From Opitutia bacterium UBA7397 (GTDB taxonomy: Bacteria; Verrucomicrobiota; Verrucomicrobiia; Opitutales; UBA953): a stretch of 55,721 nucleotides of DNA. The DNA lies in NCBI GenBank assembly GCA_002470605.1, contig DKND01000044.1, forward strand, positions 44,410-100,130, given 5' to 3'. The notes under the pieces were generated by a model, which searched no databases, was not told where the DNA came from, and saw nothing but the letters and a program-made list of their open reading frames with translations. Below, piece by piece: positions 48,568-55,721 of the stretch; within the stretch, counting starts at the first letter, position 1; every line of letters starts with the position of its first letter. The position numbers and the translations under genes were made by a program.

Positions 48568-50346
48568 TCAGCCACCCGCGGGGACAATATGAGGCTGGTA
48601 AGCGATTTCTAGGGTGTAGCTCATGCCCGCCCGGAGAGCCATCGGCTTATCGCGTTCTAAAATCTGATAGAAATGGACCTTACCCCAGCAGGTACGATGG
48701 CGGGGGTCTTCGCTGACAACCTTTGTTTCCGCCCAGGCGGCATGAAAATCGTCCTTCAGGACTTCACAGCGGTGGGATTCTGGACCAAGTACCAATGCGT
48801 TACCAGGGGTCATCCGGGAATGCGTCGAGGCGATAGGAAGCACGAGGCGGAATTCTTCCAAGACAATGGCAGATTTGGCCGTGAGCGTGAAACGACCGAC
48901 CATCCGGCCACCCGCGAACTCCCAGTCCACTTTCATGGATGCCAAGTTCACCGAAAGCTTTTCGTCCCGATCGATGAGATCCGGCTGTTCGTAACGAAAA
49001 TGATAAGTGCCGGACTTAGTCCCCATGGCGACTTGGGCATTCTTACCATAGTAGGAGGGAGTGAAAATCTTGCCGCCCAAGGTGAATTCCGGAATGAAAG
49101 GAGAGGTAACCTGATTTGACGGCCAATCCATCACTCCTGGCATATGAGGGAATGCTAAGGAGTCAGAATAACGATGCGATCCAGCCGCCACCAACGGAAG
49201 TAAAACGTGCAAGCCGGAGGCCGGATCCTGGTAGGAGAGCAAACCCTGCTCTTTACGGGGAGATTTATCGAAAGAGAAATAACGGCAAACGGGGAGACGC
49301 GTTACGGGCTTCACGACGTCAAGCGACCCGCCGATCGTCTTAGCCAAACGGGACCACTGGGAGAGGTACCGAGCGGCATCAAAATTTGCCATCCGCGTCG
49401 TGTGCCCGGGAATCGTATCCCGCTCATGGTCACGGATTACGATCAAGCCGTGCTCGGCATCAAAGAAGGTCGTGAAGAAATTCGTGTAGAGCCGGCGGAC
49501 CAAGTCACGGGCTTGAGGTTCCTTATCGACCGCGATCCATCGGTCCCGGAGCGCTTGCAGCAACAACGTGGTGCAATGCATCTGGCCATAGGCACCGATA
49601 CCGCGTCCGAAACACCAACCCGTGCCGTCTTCGCGGACGATATCCATAATCACCCGGACATATTTTTCGGAAAGCGTCCTCAGTTTCGGCAGCTTCGCAT
49701 CACGGACCTGGATGTTGGCATGAAGTTGAAGGGCCTGCCGGACGAAAATCAGGGCAACGATACCGTAGAGATCGAAGACGCCGCCGAAGTTTTCGGCGTG
49801 AGCGGCACGGGAAGCTTCGTCATGGAAACCTCCGGTGGAATTCGCCGTGATGCGCTCGATGAAACGATCGACCAGCGGACCGGTTTCATCTTTTTTCGAA
49901 AGACCAAAGGAGAAGCGGCATACCGCCTTGGCGATATCAAAAGCCTGAACATGGTCATGATGGTCGTGGACGATCGCCAGACGCTCTTCGATCGACTTGC
50001 GCGTCGATTCATCCAGTTGCTCCCAGACTGGGTTACGCTCGCGGGTCGGTCCGAAAGCCAACAGGCCAAGACAAGCGAATGCCATGCCGTTATCCGATCC
50101 CTGGCTCAGCCTAACCTGGGCCGTGATGGTGCGGGTGACGATCTCGACGATATTCTGACGCTCCAAGGTCAGCTCACCGGTGGCGCGATAGTATTCCCCA
50201 AAGGCCAAGGCGGCATGACCAGGCTCATCGGCGCGGGTTACCTCGCCGGAAACCGGGATGATAGTGCCATCCGGTGCGATGGAACTGAAGTTGAGTTTTA
50301 AGAGTGCCTTTGTTTGATCCAGACACTGGCTCGCGAAATTCTGCAT
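48568..50346 (-). CDS. Uncharacterised protein, predicted alpha/alpha-toroid plus beta domain
   Basis: 592 residues from the ATG at 50346; the frame extends 14 codons to a TTG. I do not recognise a family. The first 330 residues look helical with repeating pairs (AALAFGEYYRATGELTLERQ..., AFACLGLLAFGP..., HHDHVQAFDIAKAVCRF...), similar in character to toroid enzymes such as polysaccharide lyases. The rest is strand-rich (FTLGGKIFTPSYYGKNAQ..., GRFTLTAKSAIVLEEFRLVLP). No signal peptide, so cytoplasmic or non-classical. It follows a 113-bp gap after the 177 aa gene and precedes metG. A sugar-acting enzyme is a weak inference only. Confidence 0.72.
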   Translation of the reverse strand: MQNFASQCLDQTKALLKLNFSSIAPDGTIIPVSGEVTRADEPGHAALAFGEYYRATGELTLERQNIVEIVTRTITAQVRLSQGSDNGMAFACLGLLAFGPTRERNPVWEQLDESTRKSIEERLAIVHDHHDHVQAFDIAKAVCRFSFGLSKKDETGPLVDRFIERITANSTGGFHDEASRAAHAENFGGVFDLYGIVALIFVRQALQLHANIQVRDAKLPKLRTLSEKYVRVIMDIVREDGTGWCFGRGIGAYGQMHCTTLLLQALRDRWIAVDKEPQARDLVRRLYTNFFTTFFDAEHGLIVIRDHERDTIPGHTTRMANFDAARYLSQWSRLAKTIGGSLDVVKPVTRLPVCRYFSFDKSPRKEQGLLSYQDPASGLHVLLPLVAAGSHRYSDSLAFPHMPGVMDWPSNQVTSPFIPEFTLGGKIFTPSYYGKNAQVAMGTKSGTYHFRYEQPDLIDRDEKLSVNLASMKVDWEFAGGRMVGRFTLTAKSAIVLEEFRLVLPIASTHSRMTPGNALVLGPESHRCEVLKDDFHAAWAETKVVSEDPRHRTCWGKVHFYQILERDKPMALRAGMSYTLEIAYQPHIVPAGG

Positions 50347-50459
50347 TGCGTAAGGTCTTGGGATTGCGGGACTCCATGACACTGTCAACGCATCATCGTA
50401 TAAAAGTCGTAAGAATGCCTATTTCCTCGCCGTTTGTCACCGAGATGGCCGACGGACGG

Positions 50460-50993
50460 CTAAGACTCGAAAATCACCTCGACCGGACAGCTCGCAAGGC
50501 GCTTTTGAAGCCCTCTGAGACGCTGGAGAGGCCACCAGCGATAAAGCAGGATGTCGATGGGCTTCCAGAGGCCGACCCAGCCGCAAATCGTCAATCCCTC
50601 GCGAATCCAAGTATTGACCACACCAGGCTCACTCGGGACCACGCTTCGAAGGGCTAAGGTTAAAGCCAAGAAAACAATCCCAATCGCCAAGGTGGTCCGA
50701 CCTTCGCGGAACAACTCTTGCAAATCGCTGCGGGTGACTTTGGCGCGGTAGCTAAAATAATGCCTAATCGACTCTTGGATGAGCCCAGTGGTGGATGGGG
50801 CGAATTCTTGCCGCAAGATAACTTTGATATGGAGTTGGGCACCATCATCGTGTTCGCGCGCCCAGCCGACGATGAATTCTTCGGCATCATGGTCGAGATC
50901 CCGCTCATGGAACGGTGAAGTGTCCAGGGTATTGAAAAGTTGTCCGACGTGGCCGATCCGGAGTTCGATTAAGCCGGGCGAAGGGAGGGACAT
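50460..50993 (-). CDS. Conserved membrane protein of unknown function (two TM segments)
   Basis: 177 residues. The N-terminal soluble half has LIELRIGHVGQLFNTLDTSP, FHERDLDHDAEEFIVGWARE and a strand HIKVIL. Two hydrophobic segments follow (TTLAIGIVFLALTLALRSVV and TICGWVGLWKPIDILLYRWW) near the C-terminus. The 'FHERDLD..AEEFIVGWA' stretch recurs in hypothetical proteins I have seen in other bacteria, but no function is attached. The ATG is 3 bp after the S9 peptidase stop, so they are co-transcribed. Confidence 0.75.
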   Translation of the reverse strand: MSLPSPGLIELRIGHVGQLFNTLDTSPFHERDLDHDAEEFIVGWAREHDDGAQLHIKVILRQEFAPSTTGLIQESIRHYFSYRAKVTRSDLQELFREGRTTLAIGIVFLALTLALRSVVPSEPGVVNTWIREGLTICGWVGLWKPIDILLYRWWPLQRLRGLQKRLASCPVEVIFES

Positions 50994-50996
50994 AAA

Positions 50997-53216
50997 TTAG
51001 CGAGGTAAGCCTAAGGCGCTCAGGAAGAACTGCATCCGTTTCTCCCGCATGGAATCGGATTCACCGGCCCCATGATTAGCCCCGGGAATGACATGAAGCT
51101 GGAAAAGATCTTTCTTTCCGGCGGCCAATAATGCATCTCGGAAATCATAAGTGCACTGGACATCCACATTGGTATCGGATTCTCCGACGCTCAGGAAAAG
51201 CTTTCCGGTCAGGCGGGACGCATAGGTCGAGCAGGAATTTTCTGAATACCAGGGACCAAGCGGGTAGCCCAACCATTGCTCGTTCCACCAGAGCTTATCG
51301 ATGCGATTGTCATAACAACCGCAATCGGCCGCACCGGCCTTATAGAAATCTCCGTAAAGGAGCATCGCGTGGGCGGTGTTCTGTCCGCCGGCGGAACCGC
51401 CAAAAATCCCGACACGCGAGACATCCATGTTCTTTTCAACCTGGGCGGCAGCCTTGATCCATTTGATACGATCGGGGAATCCTCCATCCTTGAGATTACG
51501 CCAAATCTGCTGCTGGAACTCCTTGCCACGGTTATAGGTACCGCGCCCGTCCATCTGGACGACATAGAATCCGCTCAGGGAAGCCTCGTATAAATTGCGA
51601 TTAAGCAAATTGAAATTATACGGCGCAAAAGAACCGTGCGGACCGGCATAGATATGTTCCAAGACCGGATATTTCTTCTGCGGGTCGAAAGGGTAAGGAC
51701 GGAGGATGACGCCCCAGATGTCATATTTCCCTTCCCGATCCTTAGTATGGAAAGGAATCAGGGGTTGCCAGCCGGCCTTGGCCAGGGGTGCGATCGTAGT
51801 AGTTTCAAGCTGAACGATGGCGCGTCCATTATCTCCGCTTCTTAAGGTGAAGACGGGCGGCTGGTTCACCCGTGAGGCCGTGTCGATCAGGTAGCGACGG
51901 TTTGGCTCGAACTCAACGGAATGATCCGCGTCGCCGGGCGTCAGGTCAATGACCTTGGTCCCGTTAAACAGCGCCTTACAGAAATGCTGTTGATATGGAT
52001 TTTCGCTGGGCTGGCGGCCTAAGGCAATAAAACCGACCTCTTGGGCCTTGGTGTCGACAAACTTGACCTGCTTCATCACCCAATTACCGGAAGTGACGGC
52101 GCTGAGGGTCGTACCTGACCGCAAATCGACGTGATAAAGATGAAGGAAGCCGCTGCGTTCGGATGCCCATAAAGTACTGTTCTCGTCTAGGTCATAGCGA
52201 AAACGGCCGCCTGAAGTAAAAACGAACTTCGGATCATGCTCGTTGAGCAACGTACGCCATTGCTTGGCCGTCACGTCATATTCGATGACGCCATGTCCGG
52301 TGAAGCCGCGTTCGGTATACTGCGAACGAACACGGGTCGAATCGGCCGTCCAATCCAATCGGGTATTCTCATACGAGCGCGGCAATACTTCCAGGGGAGG
52401 GCGGGGCGATGCTTCCGCCTTGAGGACAGAAAAGACCAATGGTGTCCGTTCCGTAACATCATCGCCCGGGCGAGCGTAGGGAACACTCTTGGTGCTATTA
52501 ATAAGTGTATTTATGACCTTATACATCCTCGGAGGCACCACCTGTTCGCGCCAAAGAGCGAAATTCTTGCTGTCCGGCGACCATGATACTGGCCCGACAT
52601 AGCGGTTGGTAGCCTGACCATCAGAGGTCATGACAAGGACATTACTCGGTTTCGCCACCTCGGTCAGAAGCACGTTGCCATCCCAAAAAGAAACTTTCCA
52701 TTTTTCGTCCGGGGACAGATCCGAAAGCTTGCCGGAGTTGGCAAAATTCTCCGAACGTGAGGAAGAAGAACGACTACGTTTGGCATTAGAGCGGGTTGAG
52801 TTTACGGCCAAGACCTTACTCGGAGTCAGCCGACCGTCCGCCTCAACAATCCAAGATTGTTTTTCACCGACAAGAATGATTCTACCATCGTCCATTGGCT
52901 CGATATACTTGAACGGCAGGTTTCGCGGAGAGACCCTTTGGTTCAATGCCAGAGAAAGTTGATCGACGAGTTTGACCTGATCGTAGGCCAAGCGCACCTG
53001 ACCTTTACCGCAATCGACGAGTTTCCATGTCATGCGGCCTTCGGCATCTGCAACGGAGTACACCAATTTTTGGCCGTTCTCGGACCATTTTATATTTTGC
53101 AGCCGCACCATGGGAGCCAATCTCCCCCAACTGTCCATTTGTTTTGACCAATCGCTGACCTGCGAAGTCTGGCCGAATACCAGAAACGGAGCGAGCAGCA
53201 GGAAACGAAACAGCAT
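50997..53216 (-). CDS. Secreted S9 family peptidase (dipeptidyl peptidase IV-like)
   Basis: 739 residues. An N-terminal signal sequence (MLFRFLLLAPFLVFG) predicts export. An eight-bladed-type propeller region (DPP4 N-terminal) runs to about 470: VSFWDGNVLLTEV, WAS.ERSGFLHLYHVD. The alpha/beta hydrolase has nucleophile GGSAGG (GIFGGSAGGQNTAH), the acid in SVGESDTNVDV, and the histidine in GANHGAGE. The surrounding YAGPHGSFAPYNF and MDGRGTYNRGKEFQ are S9B-like. It probably removes N-terminal dipeptides in the periplasm. It is followed by the 177 aa membrane protein. Confidence 0.92.
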   Translation of the reverse strand: MLFRFLLLAPFLVFGQTSQVSDWSKQMDSWGRLAPMVRLQNIKWSENGQKLVYSVADAEGRMTWKLVDCGKGQVRLAYDQVKLVDQLSLALNQRVSPRNLPFKYIEPMDDGRIILVGEKQSWIVEADGRLTPSKVLAVNSTRSNAKRSRSSSSRSENFANSGKLSDLSPDEKWKVSFWDGNVLLTEVAKPSNVLVMTSDGQATNRYVGPVSWSPDSKNFALWREQVVPPRMYKVINTLINSTKSVPYARPGDDVTERTPLVFSVLKAEASPRPPLEVLPRSYENTRLDWTADSTRVRSQYTERGFTGHGVIEYDVTAKQWRTLLNEHDPKFVFTSGGRFRYDLDENSTLWASERSGFLHLYHVDLRSGTTLSAVTSGNWVMKQVKFVDTKAQEVGFIALGRQPSENPYQQHFCKALFNGTKVIDLTPGDADHSVEFEPNRRYLIDTASRVNQPPVFTLRSGDNGRAIVQLETTTIAPLAKAGWQPLIPFHTKDREGKYDIWGVILRPYPFDPQKKYPVLEHIYAGPHGSFAPYNFNLLNRNLYEASLSGFYVVQMDGRGTYNRGKEFQQQIWRNLKDGGFPDRIKWIKAAAQVEKNMDVSRVGIFGGSAGGQNTAHAMLLYGDFYKAGAADCGCYDNRIDKLWWNEQWLGYPLGPWYSENSCSTYASRLTGKLFLSVGESDTNVDVQCTYDFRDALLAAGKKDLFQLHVIPGANHGAGESDSMREKRMQFFLSALGLPR

Positions 53217-53222
53217 ACGAGC

Positions 53223-53250
53223 ATTCCAATCTAACGGCCGTCAGACTCAA
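53223..53250 (-). promoter_or_regulatory. Putative promoter of the S9 peptidase gene
   Basis: TTGAGT (53250-53245), 16-bp spacer, TGGAAT (53228-53223, 4/6), 6 nt to the ATG (53216). Confidence 0.45.
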
Positions 53251-53261
53251 CCCCACATTGC

Positions 53262-55721
53262 CTATTTCTTCATTTTCTCTGATTTATTCTTGGTCGTCTT
53301 GGGCTTTAAGGCTGAAAGATAGGCCACGACATCACGAATTTCTTCAGGTGTGAGGATCCCGAGCATAGGGGGCATTACGGAAACGGGCGGGGTGCGCGAA
53401 GCAATCAGGCTGACGGAGATTTTCTGCGTCTTTCCATCCGTTGACTTGAAATCAACGCTCTTGGTGTTTTCCGTCATGACGCTTCCAGTAAGAGTGGTCC
53501 CGTCCTTCAAGGTGATAGTTCCGATTCCAAAGCCTTGGACAATCTTAGCCGATGGCTCGACCAATGATTCAGCGATCTCATCCTTGGTACGTTGGAGCCC
53601 TACCTGTCGGAGGCTAGGACCGACCTCACTGCCTTCATCCGATTCGACCCGATGGCAAGCGATGCAATTAGCCGCAAGGTGTCCGTTGATGAGAGCCTTA
53701 CCTCGGTTCGCATCGCCTCCGTCGGTCAGCAACTCATAAGGAATCTCGGGCGATGCCATCCTCAGGCCACCTTTAGGTCCGGCGTGGAGATATTTATCGA
53801 GCATCTGAATCATTTCCGATGAGGCAGATTGTCGGGCAAGGGCATAGACGTCTAATTTTAACCCGGAATCTAGCTTACGAGCGACGAGACGGGCGACAAG
53901 TTCTTGGAGGAGCTTAAGGGATTCAGAATCATTTCTTCCGCGAAGTACTGTCACCATGGCTTGTTTTTCGGGTATCTTGGCCGATTTTGAATTAAGGATC
54001 AGGCGTGCCATGCTCATGGCAGAAGCGGCATCGCGGGCAAAGAGCTGGCTGACCGCTTCGATGCGAACCTCCGAGGGGTTGCCTTCTCCAGCGGCGTTAC
54101 AAAGCGCATGGATGATGGTATCAGATTGATCTTTCTTTCGACCCAGCAGTCGCAGGCTTTGCAACCGAACACCCGAAGCAGTCTTAAGATCCTCAGCGAG
54201 GGCGAGAAGGACAGGAAAGGGCAGGTCTAATTCATATTTTACCATCAATTCAAGCACCGCGGCGCGTTCCTCGGATTGTTGAATGCTCAGAAGTTGATCT
54301 TGGTAAGTCCGCAAGAGCCGGCCGATTTCAATTTTATCACGTGGCAAGTATTTCTTGGCCGTACCGTCAACCAGATCAAGCACGGGAGGCTGATCAAAGA
54401 CAAGAAGGGCGTTCAAAGCTTCCCGCCGGAGGGGAGTGCCGGCGGGTTGCGCCAAGATCCACTCCAGAAGCCGGCGCAATGCGGCAGAATCACCCTGACG
54501 CAGGTTGGCATTGAGCGCGCGACGAGCCGCCTGAAACGGTAGGCCTGGAGCACCAAAGATTTCGGCAAGCGCGGTACCGGAGGATGGGATGCCCTCATCA
54601 TCATGAATCGCCCGGGCGGCTTCATTGACGACATCGGGATTGACGTGATTTAAAAGTTTCCCGAGCAGCGGCGATTTCTGACGTATCAGTGCCAGCGTCG
54701 CAAAGACGGCTTCCGCATCTGACTTAGACTGGGCAATAGCGAGAAGATCATCAGCCGATTGAGTACCCGCAAGGCCAGTGACCAGACCGTGGCGTAACCA
54801 AGGCAGGCGCAAGTCGGCTTCAGCGTCGTGAATAAAATCCTTGAAGGGAACTTTTCCTCCCATTTTTCCGAGCGTGATACCGGCTTGCGTCCGGACGCGT
54901 AAATCTATCTGACCGAGTTGTCGTAAGGACGCTGCGAGAAGTAAATCGTTCATCTTGGCTTCACTCAACACCTTGAGCGCCTGAACCCGAACTTCGTGAT
55001 CAGCGTCGTCGAGCAAGGATAGTGAAGCGGAGACATCGGCTACCTTACCGTGACGTACGCCCATCCCATACCCCCAGATAGCATGGATACGGGCGAAACG
55101 AGCTGCTTGAGGGTTTTTTGCGACGGCGAGCATCTCAGCCCAAGCACCCAGTCGATCCAAGCGTATCGAGGCATTGACCCGGACGCGTTGGTCGCGATGA
55201 CCTAGCAAACCAAGAAGTTCGGCTTGGGGAATCGAGACTGAAAATGGCTTGGAAAGAAAGGCCTCGGATGACGTATCGACATTAGGAGCGACATCGAATC
55301 GCCAGACCGCGCCTTTGCCGTCGAGGGGATACCCTCCCATCCAGTCGGCGAAATAAGCTTTTCCCTCCACGCCCCAGGCCATGCCGATACCCATGATACC
55401 GCTACTTATCGTCCGGAGATTTGTCTGCCGAAAAGAATCCTGCTCAGGCTCCAAGGTAAAGGCGTCCAACTTTCCCTTAGGAAATTGATCCAGAAAGAAG
55501 TGTCCGCGCAAATCGCCATCGAGGGCGTGGCCTGGTTCGTGAAGGAAGCCGGCCGGACCGTCGGAATAATTCGCGATCGGGGGCGTGATGAACAAAGGCT
55601 GATTGGGGGCGCCCTTAGGCATCCACATGTTTTCCGTCATCCACCGACCTTGTAGTTTCATGTACTGATTTTGGCAGCGCCAGCCGGAGTCCGAACCTTC
55701 CAGCAGGTAGACGAGACGCTC
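53262..55721 (-). CDS. PVC-type heme-binding HEAT-repeat protein, N-terminus beyond window
   Basis: At least 819 codons, open to the right edge. An internal ATG at 55661 gives a shorter reading, but 20 more in-frame codons upstream (ending VYLLEGSDSGWRCQNQY) match the sugar-dehydrogenase-like propeller of the same family, so the true start lies outside. After the propeller remnant come HEAT-type repeats (LLGLLGHRDQRVRVNASIRL, LLDDADHEVRVQALKVLSE). The C-terminal cytochrome c-like domain has CIACH about 130 residues from the end and a downstream Met (MPPMLG) as possible ligand. This architecture is typical of Verrucomicrobia and Planctomycetes; a periplasmic redox or carbohydrate role is inferred. 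Confidence 0.88.
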   Translation of the reverse strand, partial: ERLVYLLEGSDSGWRCQNQYMKLQGRWMTENMWMPKGAPNQPLFITPPIANYSDGPAGFLHEPGHALDGDLRGHFFLDQFPKGKLDAFTLEPEQDSFRQTNLRTISSGIMGIGMAWGVEGKAYFADWMGGYPLDGKGAVWRFDVAPNVDTSSEAFLSKPFSVSIPQAELLGLLGHRDQRVRVNASIRLDRLGAWAEMLAVAKNPQAARFARIHAIWGYGMGVRHGKVADVSASLSLLDDADHEVRVQALKVLSEAKMNDLLLAASLRQLGQIDLRVRTQAGITLGKMGGKVPFKDFIHDAEADLRLPWLRHGLVTGLAGTQSADDLLAIAQSKSDAEAVFATLALIRQKSPLLGKLLNHVNPDVVNEAARAIHDDEGIPSSGTALAEIFGAPGLPFQAARRALNANLRQGDSAALRRLLEWILAQPAGTPLRREALNALLVFDQPPVLDLVDGTAKKYLPRDKIEIGRLLRTYQDQLLSIQQSEERAAVLELMVKYELDLPFPVLLALAEDLKTASGVRLQSLRLLGRKKDQSDTIIHALCNAAGEGNPSEVRIEAVSQLFARDAASAMSMARLILNSKSAKIPEKQAMVTVLRGRNDSESLKLLQELVARLVARKLDSGLKLDVYALARQSASSEMIQMLDKYLHAGPKGGLRMASPEIPYELLTDGGDANRGKALINGHLAANCIACHRVESDEGSEVGPSLRQVGLQRTKDEIAESLVEPSAKIVQGFGIGTITLKDGTTLTGSVMTENTKSVDFKSTDGKTQKISVSLIASRTPPVSVMPPMLGILTPEEIRDVVAYLSALKPKTTKNKSEKMKK

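Noticed and set aside
49207..50301. Plus-strand open frame of 364 codons opposite the 592 aa gene
   Set aside because: Antisense composition artefact; the minus-strand frame is longer and has consistent secondary-structure patterns.
1..55721. tRNA, rRNA, CRISPR, IS, prophage
   Set aside because: I looked in intergenic regions for T-arm sequences, direct repeat arrays, terminal inverted repeats and transposase motifs, and found none.

Overview
The window is a 55.7 kb piece of a gene-dense bacterial chromosome. It carries about 47 protein genes and one small SRP RNA. I see no tRNA, rRNA, insertion sequence, prophage or CRISPR array. The best guess for the host is a Gram-negative of the PVC group, probably Verrucomicrobiota (perhaps an Opitutae-like lineage). 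The support is a PVC-type CxxCH heme-binding/HEAT-repeat protein at the right edge, a small protein resembling the Minf_1886 family after hisC, lipid A synthesis (lpxK), Tat export, a menaquinone-type isochorismate synthase, and almost no Shine-Dalgarno motifs. The genus cannot be told from the sequence alone.

Layout, left to right: nagB (cut by the window edge) and valS; the SRP RNA on the opposite strand; a 2-oxoglutarate dehydrogenase operon (sucA-sucB-lpdA plus a Cys-rich protein); a SNF2 helicase; trpC-rsmA-rimO; mazG-metallopeptidase-Nudix-acyltransferase; tatA-ribosynthase block (tatA and riboflavin synthase); acyP-ABC ATPase-permease-TPR protein; panD-class V aminotransferase-topB; lpxK; recR-Rsm22-like methyltransferase-ppk1; DUF971-phoH-mutS; a RmlD-like reductase and a lipoate ligase-like protein; hisC plus a small protein; a HAD-DciA fusion gene; a lipoprotein; nadB-panE; a CNNM/CBS transporter; then a long minus-strand block (S9 peptidase, 177 aa membrane protein, 592 aa unknown, metG, menF, dtd, hisF); and the heme-binding gene running off the right edge.

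The genes are mostly core metabolism and information processing. Links visible here are lipoate (ligase-like protein) with the lipoylated SucB/LpdA complex, two pantothenate genes (panD, panE), two isolated histidine genes (hisC, hisF), and DNA maintenance (recR, mutS, topB, SNF2, the DciA domain). Biosynthetic genes sit singly, not in their classical operons.

No obviously new multi-gene system is present. The most interesting signals are architectural. First, at least nine transcription-unit starts have a TTG-type -35 hexamer ending exactly 28-29 nt before the start codon, which places the predicted transcription start on the start codon (leaderless mRNAs). Second, all eight convergent gene pairs have stop codons within 2 bp of each other or overlapping, leaving no room for intergenic terminators. 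Third, one gene fuses a HAD hydrolase to a DciA (DUF721) helicase-loader domain. The longest gene-free stretch is about 165 bp, so there is no non-coding stretch above 300 bases.
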